A stretch of DNA of 64,000 nucleotides from Cytospora piceicola (taxonomy: Eukaryota > Ascomycota > Sordariomycetes > Diaporthales > Cytosporaceae): contig JALQBC010000007.1 of assembly GCA_023375675.1 (NCBI GenBank), positions 1,178,001-1,242,000 of the forward strand. Reading direction: 5' to 3'. Under the pieces are notes generated by a model, which was not told where the DNA came from, made no database searches, and saw only the letters and a list, made by a program, of their open reading frames with translations. The translations under genes and the position numbers were made by a program. This document shows, piece by piece, positions 12,204 through 23,594 of the stretch (position 1 is its first letter; each line of letters starts with the position of its first letter).

Positions 12204-13787
12204 ATGGCACACGTCTCAATCGAGTTGGCACTGCTTGCCAGCATATCCTACTTTGTCTACCACTTTCTCAACGGCATCGTCAAGTCTCGGAGGCGAGCAG
12301 CTAGAGCCCGTGAACTCGGTTGCAAGGAACCAGCCTTCGAACATGCTCGGTTGCCATGGAGCATCGACCGTGTCCGGGCTGCCCTGCAGGCCAACAAGGA
12401 GAAGCTCTTGCCTGACCATTTTATGAGAAGATGGGAAAACATGGGCGCCAACACCTGGAGGTACTCCGTCTTTGGACAGACGAATGTCAACACCGTGGAC
12501 CCGCGGAATGTCCAGGCAATCCTGGCAACCAACTTCGGCACATTCGACCTGGGGCCTCAACGGGCGAGAGCCTTCTGGCCTCTGCTGGGGAACGGCATAT
12601 TCACGCAGTACGGCCTTGCGTGGAGGCATTCGCGCGACCTGATGCGCCCTCAATTCACTAGGGATCAAGTCGGTAACTTGGACCATGAGGAGCAGCACGT
12701 CCAGAACATGATGAGTGCCCTGCAGATCAGATTCCAGCCTGACGGATGGACTTCGATGGTCGACCTCCAGGACCTCTTCTTCCGCTTAACACTGGACAGT
12801 GCAACACAGTTCTTGCTGGGTGAGTCGGCCGACTCCCAGCTTCAGTATATCCCCGGATATAGCCAGAAGCGGAACTCTGTCGAGGAGCTTCACAACATCG
12901 ACTTCGCCACTGCTTTTGATCAAGGCCAGGCGGGAATTGCTAAACGGATACGACTGGCCAGTATGTACTGGCTGCACAATACCAGGGAGTTTCGTGAATC
13001 AACCCGGGCGGTGAACCAATTCATGGATCACTATGTGCAGAGAGCGCTCAACAAGGATCTCCGGGAAAAAGGGGTCGAGCCGGGCCTGAAACCGAACTAT
13101 GTTTTCCTGGAAGCCCTGGCCGAGCAGACACAAGATCCGATCGAGCTACGCTCCCAACTGATGCATATCCTGCTGGCAGGACGCGACACGACTGCTTCCA
13201 TGCTTGGCTGGCTGTTCTTCAGCCTCGCTCGTGACCCTGCCCGCTACAAGAAACTCCGAGACGTCGTCATCGAGGAATTCGGCACCTTCCACGAACCAAA
13301 GGATATCACATTCTCCAACCTCAAGAGCTGCCAGTACCTGCAGCACTGCAACAACGAGACCCTTCGTTTGTATCCGGTAGTCCCTATCAACTCGCGTGAG
13401 GCTTTGGAGGACTCCGTCTTGCCGACGGGTGGTGGGCCGGACGGGAAGTCCCCGGTCTACGTACCAGCCGGCTCCACAGTGGATTATTCTGTCTATGTCA
13501 TGCATCGCAGGCGGGATATATGGGGACCCGATGCGGACCTGTTCGTCCCGGAGCGATGGCAAAACAGAAAGGTGGGCTGGGAATTCCTGCCATTCAATGG
13601 AGGGCCACGCATATGTATTGGGCAGCAGCGTGCATTGACGCAAGCCAGTTATGTAACTGTGCGGATGCTTCAACGTTTTGATGCCATCGAGAACATGGAG
13701 CCCGACCCGGTGGTGAGGCACAACCTCACACTCACGAGCTGCAGCGGGAATGGTGTGAAGGTCAAGCTGCATGTAGCTTCGGAGTAA
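12204..13787 (+). CDS. Cytochrome P450, CYP52-type (alkane / fatty acid hydroxylase group)
   Basis: Intronless 527-residue P450. The N-terminal hydrophobic helix (about residues 5-25) indicates ER anchoring. The I-helix reads LLAGRDTTAS (about 322-331), the K-helix ExxR is NETLR (about 383-387), PERW follows, and the haem loop is FNGGPRICIGQQRAL with Cys471 as the thiolate ligand. FNGGPRICIGQQ together with LAGRDTT is characteristic of the CYP52 clan, whose characterised members omega-hydroxylate n-alkanes and fatty acids using NADPH-P450 reductase. Substrate here is inferred from family only. All hallmark residues are intact and length is normal. The neighbouring genes do not suggest a cluster. 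Confidence 0.92.
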   Translation: MAHVSIELALLASISYFVYHFLNGIVKSRRRAARARELGCKEPAFEHARLPWSIDRVRAALQANKEKLLPDHFMRRWENMGANTWRYSVFGQTNVNTVDPRNVQAILATNFGTFDLGPQRARAFWPLLGNGIFTQYGLAWRHSRDLMRPQFTRDQVGNLDHEEQHVQNMMSALQIRFQPDGWTSMVDLQDLFFRLTLDSATQFLLGESADSQLQYIPGYSQKRNSVEELHNIDFATAFDQGQAGIAKRIRLASMYWLHNTREFRESTRAVNQFMDHYVQRALNKDLREKGVEPGLKPNYVFLEALAEQTQDPIELRSQLMHILLAGRDTTASMLGWLFFSLARDPARYKKLRDVVIEEFGTFHEPKDITFSNLKSCQYLQHCNNETLRLYPVVPINSREALEDSVLPTGGGPDGKSPVYVPAGSTVDYSVYVMHRRRDIWGPDADLFVPERWQNRKVGWEFLPFNGGPRICIGQQRALTQASYVTVRMLQRFDAIENMEPDPVVRHNLTLTSCSGNGVKVKLHVASE

Positions 13788-14718
13788 CAGCATGATGTAT
13801 TTATTCTTTTTGAATTTAAGTTACTATGGTACATTAAGGTCACCCCTTTTATCATGTATCCCTTTTAATAGGTCTGTATAACAACTATAGTAAATTGTCG
13901 AAGAATATACTAGTCACGGGTTATATGCCTAAAGTTTCAGGATTATATTGCTACCAACCCTAACTGCCCCAGGGTGCTTCAGCCCTAACCCTCCCTCTTC
14001 ACCCCAAGGTGCGATGGTGGGAGGGTGGTTGCTAAAGAATCAGGTGGGGATGGAATAAGCCCCTTTTTAGAATATCCGGGAAATCCGCATGATATATAAC
14101 ATATCCTCATTATATAGTCCCATACACCAAATCACGATATCTAACGGATGTATATGGTGAATCATTGGTATATTCCAAAAGGGGTGACGATAGAAGGGTG
14201 CTCCTACTGTATTTGAGCTGTTCAGAATAGCGACGTATTTTCTCGGGGCCTGTGTCAGTATTCGGTCCGATTCCAGCTGCCACTACTTCTATGATATGTT
14301 TGTGTGCATTCTTTTTAACATATTCCCCGATACTCCCTCTTGTTCGAATTCTACGAGTCTTGGCTCTTCAGTCCAGACTCAAGTTTTTTCAGTATGTTAG
14401 TCGTCCTTTCGATGTTACTTGTGCACTGGCTGTTAGGTAGGGTAGTGAGGCGTGGCTCTTACGAATCGGGTTTGACCATAAACATTTACATCCTCAGATA
14501 AGTACAAAGTGAACATGTGAAGTTAGGTCAAAGTTGAACGGCAGTCTCGAAGGCTTATCCACGAAATAATGTCATGGTGGGTCTCGTCTTTGCACAGATG
14601 ACATAAATGTACTCTACACCTGCATCCTGATCGTGGCGTGACGTGTTTCGTCGACCCACTCCCGAATTCTCCGGCCAGCCCGTTACAGGTAAACTTGAGA
14701 AGTAAAGGGACAGCTCTC
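13788..14718. other. Intergenic, with telomere-like motif
   Basis: No gene seen. CCCTAACCCT (reverse complement of AGGGTTAGGG) lies at 13983-13992. The block downstream of the P450 is rich in CCCCAGGGTGC and CCCCAAGGTGC variants (about 13967-14012). Confidence 0.45.
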
Positions 14719-14726
14719 TATAAATA
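14719..14726 (+). promoter_or_regulatory. TATA box (TATAAATA)
   Basis: TATAAATA about 190 bp upstream of the decarboxylase ATG at 14912, followed by a CT-rich stretch typical of a fungal leader. This suggests the promoter of the broken gene is still recognisable. Confidence 0.5.
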
Positions 14727-14911
14727 CGTGTCTCTTCTTCCCAGTGAAGGAGGAGACTACAGATTCATCGTACACTAAGAGACATAATACAACAATTACG
14801 TCACGACTCGACGCCTCACAAACACCATCGCCGCCTCATCCGCTTGAAATCTCCCAGTGCCTGCGTCTGCTCATAACGTCCACCCGAGGGAACTGAAAAC
14901 AGGCATTCAAG

Positions 14912-15476
14912 ATGTCGCTCCCAGCCTTCATGATGGATACACCACTGCACCCGTCCTTTGACCAGGACATAAGGGACACTCACCTCCTCTACGATTACGA
15001 CGCGAGAGATGCCAATGGCAACCCAGAGAAGTGGAGGTATGAGATGTGGTTCTTCAGTGAGAATTAGGGTTAAACTACCAGACAGCGCAGTACCAGTGCA
15101 TAAGACCAGGCGAGTTGTGGCAATGCTCGTGGTTAGAGTACGTCCCCTTTCCGACATCTTCCCTGGATGGTCACTGGAGCTAGGAACCTTGCTGACATAG
15201 TGTAACAGAGAGACTGGAACCATCTGTTCACTGGTCTATGACATTCCGAATAAGAAGATCTCGACCCTGCTCGGATTCTCCAAAGGCCATTGGGAGCATC
15301 CGAAGGAAGCTCATGGCGACAAGCGAAACCCGGAAGACTTCGAGCGGTGGAGGGGCCTTGCGAAGCTTGGAAGCCAGGTGGACAGGATGATGCTCTCTGA
15401 GCAAGCCAATATCCTGGAAGCTTTCAAGGGTAAGGGGGATCTCGTACCTATCCAGCCCGATGCTGAGACGCTATAA
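14912..15476 (+). pseudogene. Phenolic acid decarboxylase, internally deleted
   Basis: Reads as fungal phenolic (p-coumaric/ferulic) acid decarboxylase, which converts hydroxycinnamates to vinylphenols. The first segment (14912-15064) contains LLYDYDARDANGNPEKW and EMWFFSEN, with the two active-site Tyr in YDYD. It then hits TAG at 15065-15067. The homologous frame resumes at about 15073 with NYQTAQYQCIRPGELW and CSWLE, bearing the catalytic Glu. After intron 15138-15208 (GTACGT..AACAG) it continues ETGTICSLVYD, GFSKGHWEHPKEAHGDKRNP and so on to TAA at 15474. About 13-15 residues between FFSEN and NYQ are missing. In the family that stretch carries the active-site Arg (Arg41 in Bacillus PAD numbering). 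The junction reads TTAGGGTTA. Inactive unless an unseen splice rescues it. Confidence 0.82.
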
Positions 15477-15929
15477 ATCGGGAAACACTCGTTTCTTGAC
15501 AGAGGGAGGTGGCAGGTTAGACTTTATTGTAGTCTAGTCCGGGATCCAGAACATCAAGTTCGGCCCCGTGGACTTATAAGTCTCCGTAAGACTTGTTTGG
15601 TCCCCAGACGTCTCAGAATCGTCCGGTTGGCCCAGAACAAATGAATTTACGATCATCACACGATTCGCCTATTACGCGCATATGCCTGCATGGTGCCTGC
15701 ATCGATGTGCTCCACCTGCCAACACATAGGTGGTCCAGCCATGCTATTTGAACACCAAAGTGGGTCCGTGAGACATTACTTACAGATTATCGAGAGGGGG
15801 GGTGACTCAGATCGAAACCCTTATAATCCGGAGTAAGTCTTTCACTTTTCTCGTTCTTTTCGTCATTTCGAGGTTTACAAAGCCGAATCTCATCCATCCA
15901 AGCCTCTTCAACCTTTGCCAAAACCCAAA
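15477..15929. other. Intergenic / leader of next gene
   Basis: No coding signal. The final 100 bp are CT-rich (TTTCACTTTTCTCGTTCTTT) and end ACCCAAAATGG, consistent with the 5' leader of the gene at 15930. Confidence 0.4.
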
Positions 15930-16869
15930 ATGGTTTCCATTAAGGACTACGTCAGCCTCAAGCCCGGCACACACTGTGTGTACGCATGGAAATCCTCCGG
16001 GGGGCGTCGCCTGATATACTGCACTATCGAGACTCTGGAGGGTACGACAGTTACAGTCAAACTGCCCATGCGAAACCAACCCGGGCACATCCTCCTCGTC
16101 GTCCCGCTGGACCGGACTCGATTCCAGACCTTGCCGAACCGCCTGGTAGGCAAGGCCAAGGATTCCTACCAACTCAAGAGCATCAAAGATCTGCCCTCTG
16201 TGGTCAAAAGAGCAGTCAAGTCGGGTGATGTGCCAATCCCAACTGCCATCTCCGCCACATCAGCGGTTGGCGTGTACGGCGGCGCGGAGTTGATGAAGCG
16301 GTACCAGATTATTACCCTGGGCTACAAGGGAGGTGCGCCTCTGGGAGTACTTGGACTGGCTGCTCTGCCTGGCGTGGCCTTGAGTGGTTATGCGATCCGG
16401 AAGGTTGGCGAGCTCGAAAATGACCCTGTTACCAGGGCGATCACAAAAGTGGGTCTCGCTATCGGTAAGTTTAAAACCCCGGAGGCCGCGACTGAGACTT
16501 ATCTTACGTGCGGCCTCGATCCTCTTATTCCTTGGGCCATATCGCTAAAATCGAATTGTAGGAAACGCTGCGGGTCTCGCTGCGGCATGCACAGCAGTTT
16601 CTAAGGCCGGTCCAGTAGCCGGTTTGAGCGGTCGCGGAATTGTGACAGGCCTTGCTGCACTCGGTGGACGACGAGGAATAAGCCTGGGTCTGGTCGCCTG
16701 TTCCGGTCTGTTCGCGGTTGTCTGCATGGCAGTGGGCGGTGCCTTCTGGGGAGTCACTCGACGAGTGCGACGGAATGGCCTGGACAACGAATATAAGAAG
16801 TTCGTGGACAGATGGCGGGCCAGCGGATATAAAGGGCCCATTGAGGGTGCAAAGGTGGAGCTGCACTGA
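15930..16869 (+). CDS. Hypothetical integral membrane protein
   Basis: 280-residue protein of unknown family from exons 15930-16464 and 16562-16869. The 97-nt intron (GTAAGT..TTGTAG) gives VGLAIGNAAGLAA across the junction. ATG 15930 is chosen because it is the first ATG in frame. The N-terminal 90 residues form a basic soluble-looking domain (LKPGTHCVYAWKSSGGRRL; VVPLDRTRFQTLP). Then come glycine/alanine-rich hydrophobic segments at about 140-160, 176-200 and 220-245, the last being SLGLVACSGLFAVVCMAVGG. A short cytosolic-type tail ends in KVELH. No enzymatic motif is visible. The Gly/Ala-rich helices could be membrane-spanning; topology is inferred. Confidence 0.7.
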
Positions 16870-18135
16870 AGACATGCCGAGTGATGATTGAGTGGAAGTC
16901 ATACGCCACTCAGGGTATGGATTATGATGTGACGATGGCACGCAGATAACGCCGAAATACGATATGGCCAGATAAGCTGGATGCCGACGAAAAGTTATTG
17001 GCTTGCACATGGATGTTTCCTAGATGGAACGCTACGACATTCCCTATGTGGTGTGAGTTTAGTTTTGTTGGTGATTTCTGTTCCATTTTCTCTATGTCAT
17101 CTTGTTTTGGCTCTCATGGAGACTATGCATAAGAGCCATAAAGATGAACAGCTCCACTACCAGGATGTCTTACTCGCCTACTACCTACTGTGTAGTATCT
17201 TCGGATCCCTTGGATAGGAACGCCGTGAATGCAAGGAAACAAGGCCAAAAGTGACCTAACAGTTTCCATCCTGAGCTTTTTGATGCAAGTCTACAAAGTG
17301 TACATACATGTACACTACCCTAGGGTATCCTGAAACGAGATGGAAGTGAATATTTGCTTAGACAACGAGGACGTCCGATTATTCGGCGCCTGGAGTCCTG
17401 GGCCAAGGGATCATATCTGTCGGTCTCTAACCCTCGCTTCGGTTGTGGCGATGACTTTAGTGATCGGGTTCATGCTATAGAGTGCGTGTAAAGTGATCCA
17501 AACCATCGGGACATAGCAGATGCTTGTGTTCTGTACTACGTTACATTCAGAAAATCAAAGGAGCGGGGAAGACTGGCATGCAGAACCATCGTCTCGTCGT
17601 CTCGGTATCAGGAGGGTCGGGCACTGGGAGGTATGATAGGTTATAACACCCCTGCTGGGGCATCTATCGTGCAGACTCGACTAGATAGCCACGTACCAGC
17701 ACCGTCAAAGGAAACAAGCAAGTAGAAGTATATCTCCGGGCGTGGGATGGCGAGGGGCGAGACCCTTGGAGGCGATATCTACCTCCGCAGTTTAATCGCC
17801 ATGCATGAAGATGCATGAGCTATCGCACATACCTCGAAAGAGCATCCAATCAACCGCCGACTTGGGGTATCAATGGTATGACGGAAGGGGAATTGATGCA
17901 CGAACACCACGCGCTACGAAGATACGGGCGGGTCTTACTCTACGGGGTTCACAACGATTGATATTTCTAGGCCTAGATGTTCCGAAAACCTCCTTCTGTT
18001 GGACCGTTGTTGAGTTGTCACCGAGACCTTCACGGAAATTCGTGTATTCTGGGTTGTTGTGGTGTTGCTTATCATCTCCGTTTCGCCTTTATGACTTGCC
18101 TTGTATGCTTCCAGTAAAGCGTTGACATCTTCAGT
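16870..18135. other. Intergenic region upstream of OPT transporter
   Basis: No gene recognised. It contains TACATACATGTACACTACCCTAGGGTATCC at about 17300-17330, with local dyad symmetry around CCCTAGGG. The sequence just before 18136 (ACATCTTCAGT) looks like leader. Confidence 0.4.
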
Positions 18136-20830
18136 ATGGCAGAGAAAGTCCAAAACGCTAACGAGGGCATCACGCCCACCGATCCCGAGAAGGCCCCTCA
18201 CCATGTCGGAGAAGAGGAGAACTGGGGTGACCAGATCCCCCATGAGATGCTCGAAACTCTGGCACCTAACGGCGAGTCTGAATACATTCTGGACAAAATC
18301 AACAACTTCAACGAAGAGGATGCCATTAGTATCATCGCTGAAAGCTTGGAGTTCCATAGCGATGACTGGAACTTCCCGTCTGATATGCGGGAGCGAATGG
18401 TTCGGCTCCTGCAGGGGAGGAAGCTCTATGGGGAGTTTTATGACCGAGATTTGAGGATAGATGCAACGATGATGAAGTACTCGTCACCATACCCCGGAGT
18501 CCGAGCTGTCCAGGAGCTTGAAGTGGACGACGATGTGCCTGTCGAGACCTTCAGGGCGTACTTCCTCGGAATCGGATGGGTGAGCTCGCCCCTCATGATA
18601 ACCACTATGCTTGACTTATACCTGACCCATCTAGGCGATTGTAGGGACGTTCTTCGCAACCTTCTTTAACAGCCGTTTCCCATCCATCAGTCTGGGCGGC
18701 TCCGTGATTCAAATCCTACTCTTCCCCTGCGCCAAATTCCTTGAGTTCGTCCTCCCAGACTGGGGCATCACCGTATTTGGCACACGGCATTCTCTCAATC
18801 CAGGAAAATGGACATTCCGTGAACAAATGTTTGCAACAATAACGTATAATATCAGTATCTATACCACGAATAGCTACAGCATGATTCTCGTGCAAAAGAT
18901 GCCGGTCTACTATGGCGAGAAATTCGTCACCTTCGGGTATCAGTTCCTGCTCACCTTATTTGTTCAGACTATGGGCATGGGCATGGCTGGCTATCTGAGA
19001 CGTTTCAGTGTGTACCCGGTCAAAGCTGTTTGGCCAACGATTCTACCCACGATTGCGATGAACCGGGCCTTAACGAGACCGGACTCAACGGACACCATCC
19101 GGGCGTTTGGGAAGAATTGGACGGCAAGCCGCTACAAGTTCTTCTACGTCTGCGCCATCTCAATGTTTATCTACTACTGGCTGCCTGGATACCTCTTTAC
19201 CGCTCTGAGCACCTTCAACTGGATGACCTGGATCGCCCCGAAGAATATCACCCTCGCCATCCTGACTGGATCAAGCCTTGGGCTTGGACTCTTCAACCCT
19301 ATCACTACATTTGATTGGAATGTAGCCACCTCCTCTTACGCACCTTTGGCCATGCCATTCTTCAGCGTTACAACGATGTATATCAGCTCTATTCTGGGAG
19401 GGCTGATCATATTGGCGATCTATTACTCGAACATGTACAACACTGCGTATCTACCAATCAATTCCAGTGCTGCTTTTACGAATAACGGAACGTCGTATGA
19501 TGTCCAGGCGGTTATCACCGATCACAAGTTCGACCAGACCAAGTATCAGCAGTACTCGCCACCGTTTTATAGCGCGGGATACATTCTCACAGTGGGGGCG
19601 AACTTTGCCTTCTATCCTGTATATTTGCTCTATATTACGTTCAACCAATGGCGCACGGTATCCAACGGCTTCAAGGACTTCTACCATGGACTACGAAAAG
19701 GCAACAAAACCCACTCCGATGATGCCATGGACGTACATGCTCGGCTAATGGCAAAGTATCCCGACGTGCCGGACTGGTGGTTTCTCCTCATCTTGGTGGT
19801 CGCCTTGATCCTCAGCATCATCTTCCTCAAGATCTACGACCTGGACACGCCTATCTGGCTCACGTTCTTACTTTTGGGGATCAACCTGGTTTTCGCCGTG
19901 CCTCTGTCATTCCTCTCGGCCACGACGGGCACCAACCTTGGTCTGGGCTCACTCATTCAAGTGGTTTCTGGGTACTTGCTACCAGGCAATTACAACGCAT
20001 ACCTCTACGCACAAGCACTTGGCTCCTGGGCCCTTGCTGGCTACGGAGACAACCTGGTTCAAGACTTGCGTATGGGCTGGTATTGCAAGATCCCACCTCG
20101 CGCTGTCTTCAGGTCTCAAATCGGAACTATCATAATCACTTGTTTCGTTGCGGTGGGCACCCAGGACTTTGTTATGACCAGCGTCCAGGGACTGTGTACG
20201 AGCGACCAACCGCAGAAGTTCACTTGCGCCAATGACGGTGCTCCCACGTACTCTAACAGTCTGATGTGGGGAGTCCTTGGGTCCAACATCATGTTCAATG
20301 GCATGTATCCACTACTCAAGTGGTGTTTCCTGATTGGGCTCGGAGTGGCGATTATTTTCCTGGTCCCCCAGTATTATGGGCCGCGTTACTTGCCTGGCGT
20401 GAGAGAGAGACTGCGAGTCAAGTTGAGGCCAAGGACGTTTGAGCTTTTGGACAAGACTCTGTTTCCGTTCGTTGCGTCCCTCTTATGGCTGAATCCTATA
20501 CTGATAATTCAGGGCGTACAACACTGGTCCCCATCAAATGCTAGCTTTAAGACCCCAGGCATGATATTGAGCTTCATCTTCATGTACTGGATACCACGGC
20601 GGAACTTGGCGTGGTGGGAGAAATATAACTACGTCCTCTCCGCAGCCTTGACAGCCGGCGTCGCGGTCTCGGCTCTGATCATGTTCTTCGCGGTCTCCTA
20701 TCACCCAGTCAGTCTCTCTTGGTGGGGGAATACAGTGAGCTCGGCTGGTGTCGATGGCAGCAGTGTCGGCATTCTGGCTATTCCGGAACGAGGGTATTTC
20801 GGGCCCGAGAGGGGACAGTTTCCCACCTGA
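18136..20830 (+). CDS. Oligopeptide transporter, OPT family
   Basis: 879-residue proton-coupled oligopeptide transporter from exons 18136-18579 and 18635-20830. The 55-nt intron (GTGAGC..CATCTAG) restores the family sequence FLGIGW-AIVGTFFATFF. The N-terminal 150 residues are cytosolic and acidic, ending SSPYPGVRAVQELEVDDDV just before the first membrane segment, as in fungal OPT proteins. Downstream are RFPSISLGGSV, SLNPGKWTFREQM (the NPG motif), NPITTFDWN and about 14-16 hydrophobic segments. The end, IPERGYFGPERGQFPT, is a short tail. Likely plasma-membrane uptake of small peptides or glutathione-like substrates; substrate cannot be told from sequence. Length matches the fungal family and no defects are seen. 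Confidence 0.94.
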
Positions 20831-21245
20831 GGTGCGGCTTTGGAGATCTACAATCCGGGCGGCTTAGGGACCGCAGGTCATAAGAAACGGGCTCAGGGGA
20901 AATATTCTCTGGAACCAGTCACTTTTTTCTTGTATGGAGTTGGAACATATCAATCCTCAGGTATTGGGGCGTACCTAGGTATATCGGCATTGCGATAATT
21001 GTGGTGGCCAATGGGGTGTCATGTTGATTAGTGGAGTAAGTACCTGAGTATCTTTTAGCGCTCTGCGCAGACCTTCCATACCTAGTTCTAAATGCCACAC
21101 ACACGTTATCAAATGATACCCTACATGGTTCCTAGAGTAATCAACGATAAATTCACCGTGTCTGCCAATACAAATCGCAACCTTTTAACTGTGATTCCGG
21201 CCCGTCTGACTGATTACCGATCATATTAATTGAATTGATTTCTGT

Positions 21246-23594
21246 CTAGTTCTTCCATGTAGTCTTCTTACCAGATTTAGATGTGACGATGGGTCTGGTA
21301 CGAGGCTGCAGCGGTGCATACCAAGGTAACTCCTGCTTCTCCTTCTTCTTTCCCTCTGGATCTCTTGTCTTCCGTATATTCCTCCGTCTACCCTTCTGCG
21401 GAGCTGTCCGCTGGATCTGTGCACCAACAACACCATGAGACCTTTCCCTCTCCTCATCCTCGTTGCCACCATCGTCCACAGCAACATCACCGGCCGTGGC
21501 GCCTCCCGTCTCAGAAAAGCACAAAGGGCACATCCCTTCATAGAAGCCTAGACCTTCCTCCATTTCTCCCCTTGGAATGCCACAGCCACTGCAATGCACG
21601 CCACAAAGATATTTGTCGCAGCCTTTGACCCGGCACTCGACCTTCCACCGACAGTCCTGGCCCAGATGTGTTCCACCACATCTACATCTTTTCAGCTTGC
21701 ACTGTTGCCCACTATGCCCCTTCGTCCCGCACATGCAGCACCTCGCCCTGCATGTCATGGCATTCCTGTGCTTGAAATGCCCCGGTGGGTGACCGTTTCC
21801 GCAGTTCCTCGAGCAGAGGACCGCACACTTTGCAGAAACATGATATTGCGGGAACGGCCCGCACTTGCAGCGGTTATGCCTCGCGACGGGGCAATCCGAT
21901 GCCATATGTAGGTTCCCATGCTGCCCGGCCTCGTCCCCAAAAGCAGACAAGACACGTCGGGAAGATATGGCCGGATAGATGGTTTTGGGACTCGGTGCCC
22001 CGCAGAACCCGCAGGGCTTTCGGCATTTGGAAGTGGCGTGGCCAGTCGAGGTGCAGTTCGAACATGAGCCAGGTCCCGTACCATGACAGCAAGGTTTTGA
22101 CGGGAATCCCTTGGCCTGGAGGGTGACCAAGATATCGTCGTATAGTCCATTGATATCAACCCACTCGAATTCTTCCGCCCTCCTTCGGCGGAGGTTCTCA
22201 AGACGTTGTTCGATCTCGTGGACACAGGTCGGCTTTTCGTTCATGGGCGGGGAAGTTCTAGCCGGCTGTCTTCCACCTGGATTTTGAATATTGACTGGTA
22301 GATTCTCCTTGACTGGTTGCGTCGCAAAGACAGTATTCCAATCGAACATCTCGGCTATACGCGTCCTACTAAGGCTCCGCCGACGGCTTCGTCGGTCCAC
22401 CGTCTTAAGGTTCATCTTCGAAAAGATCATCAGCTCTCTGGGGTTATAGAAACCCCACGGCAGCCGAGCCGAGGTGAACATGTCAGGAGGCGGTTCACTT
22501 GATGCTCGTCGGCGTCCACGTCTGCCTGCCCTTCCTCGTTCTCCTTCCTCCTCGACCCAGCGGCCCGTGGACCACATGCCGTCGCGATCCATCCCTCGCC
22601 CAGTTCTGCCATCGGCAAAATCGACTGGAGGTGAAGACTGCATATCCCTGAACCAGTGGTGTTTATGTCGCCAGCTGCGCCACGAAGGAACATGGAGTAC
22701 AGTCCTCGGCGTGTCGGCCCCTGGGAAGGGGTAGATGGCATCTTTGATGACCGCCCAATGTTCCTCGAGGGACTGTAGTATACCGTCGCCCTGTTCGGCC
22801 TTCATTTCAAGGTGTTTCTTCCTTGACGCGTGGGATTGCAGCAGAGACTGCCGTAAAGGTGGAAGCAACGCGCCCCCATCGTAAAGCCCCAACGAATGTG
22901 AGGTACGTGTGTCCTCTTGGAGGGACTTCAAATGCTCAGTGTCGTCTGAGTACCACCTTTTCTCCTCGCGACCACAGTTTGTCCTGTCGAGCTTTGTCCG
23001 TTTCTGTACAGAGGCGGCACGTGTATCCTTGGCCTTTGGTATGCTCGACAGTGTATTGTATGAAGACGGAACGAGCGGTCGAGTGGCATGCAGCCAAAGC
23101 CTCGTGGCTGGGTCGTCGATTTCAAAATAATGCCTCCGGACGAGATCCATGATCTCTTCTCCAACAGTCACTGGTAGGTGATCATCACCATTCATTGGAA
23201 AATCCAAGATGGTATATGGAGGCTGGAGCCCTCCGAGCCCACCAAGGTGGAGCCTGGCGACTCTCACTGGCTTGACGGAAGGGTCGTAGAGATCATCGGT
23301 AATGCCGGTGGTTGCTAGCATCTTCCGGAGGAGTTGGAGGTCCCTGGCGAGTATCTTGTCATATCTTTTGACGGTACCAAAGTTATGGAGGCTAGTCGCT
23401 TTACTCCGATGCGTGTCGAAGACCTGTGCTAGCCCCTTGGAGTCCGGGAATAGGAACCTAGTCATGATGCGATGAACAAGGATATCGCGAGCGGCAAGAC
23501 GCCGATGCTCGTAGCGGTCGAAAGGGAGGTCCATGTCAAGAGGATAGTGCCGGACATGCTCCGGTTGCTCATTTCCAGCGCGTATGGAGGTCAT
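21246..23594 (-). CDS. Cysteine-rich zinc-knuckle protein
   Basis: Uninterrupted 782-residue frame with an ATG at 23594. The N-terminal about 480 residues carry no recognised domain and include Arg-rich low-complexity stretches (GRAGRRGRRRASSEPPPD). From about residue 500 the protein is cysteine/histidine-rich. A clear CCHC knuckle CSNCTSTGHATSKC lies near 511, a second, CMCGTKGHSGQQC, near 625, then CRCGGTHLGQDC, and a CxxC pair CSGCG...CPLC near 690-715. CCHC knuckles usually bind single-stranded RNA or DNA, so nucleic-acid binding is a reasonable inference. No reverse transcriptase or integrase sequence accompanies it, so it is not an obvious Gag relic. The C-terminal 80 residues are basic. 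The exact family is not recognised. Confidence 0.75.
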   Translation of the reverse strand: MTSIRAGNEQPEHVRHYPLDMDLPFDRYEHRRLAARDILVHRIMTRFLFPDSKGLAQVFDTHRSKATSLHNFGTVKRYDKILARDLQLLRKMLATTGITDDLYDPSVKPVRVARLHLGGLGGLQPPYTILDFPMNGDDHLPVTVGEEIMDLVRRHYFEIDDPATRLWLHATRPLVPSSYNTLSSIPKAKDTRAASVQKRTKLDRTNCGREEKRWYSDDTEHLKSLQEDTRTSHSLGLYDGGALLPPLRQSLLQSHASRKKHLEMKAEQGDGILQSLEEHWAVIKDAIYPFPGADTPRTVLHVPSWRSWRHKHHWFRDMQSSPPVDFADGRTGRGMDRDGMWSTGRWVEEEGERGRAGRRGRRRASSEPPPDMFTSARLPWGFYNPRELMIFSKMNLKTVDRRSRRRSLSRTRIAEMFDWNTVFATQPVKENLPVNIQNPGGRQPARTSPPMNEKPTCVHEIEQRLENLRRRRAEEFEWVDINGLYDDILVTLQAKGFPSKPCCHGTGPGSCSNCTSTGHATSKCRKPCGFCGAPSPKTIYPAISSRRVLSAFGDEAGQHGNLHMASDCPVARHNRCKCGPFPQYHVSAKCAVLCSRNCGNGHPPGHFKHRNAMTCRARCCMCGTKGHSGQQCKLKRCRCGGTHLGQDCRWKVECRVKGCDKYLCGVHCSGCGIPRGEMEEGLGFYEGMCPLCFSETGGATAGDVAVDDGGNEDEERERSHGVVGAQIQRTAPQKGRRRNIRKTRDPEGKKKEKQELPWYAPLQPRTRPIVTSKSGKKTTWKN

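Noticed and set aside
12204..16869. P450, decarboxylase and membrane protein as a biosynthetic cluster
   Set aside because: No core synthase, transcription factor or shared promoter element; the decarboxylase is broken.
21246..23594. CCHC knuckles suggesting a retrotransposon Gag
   Set aside because: No reverse transcriptase, integrase, LTRs or target-site duplication is visible nearby, and the knuckles are embedded in a larger cysteine-rich region.
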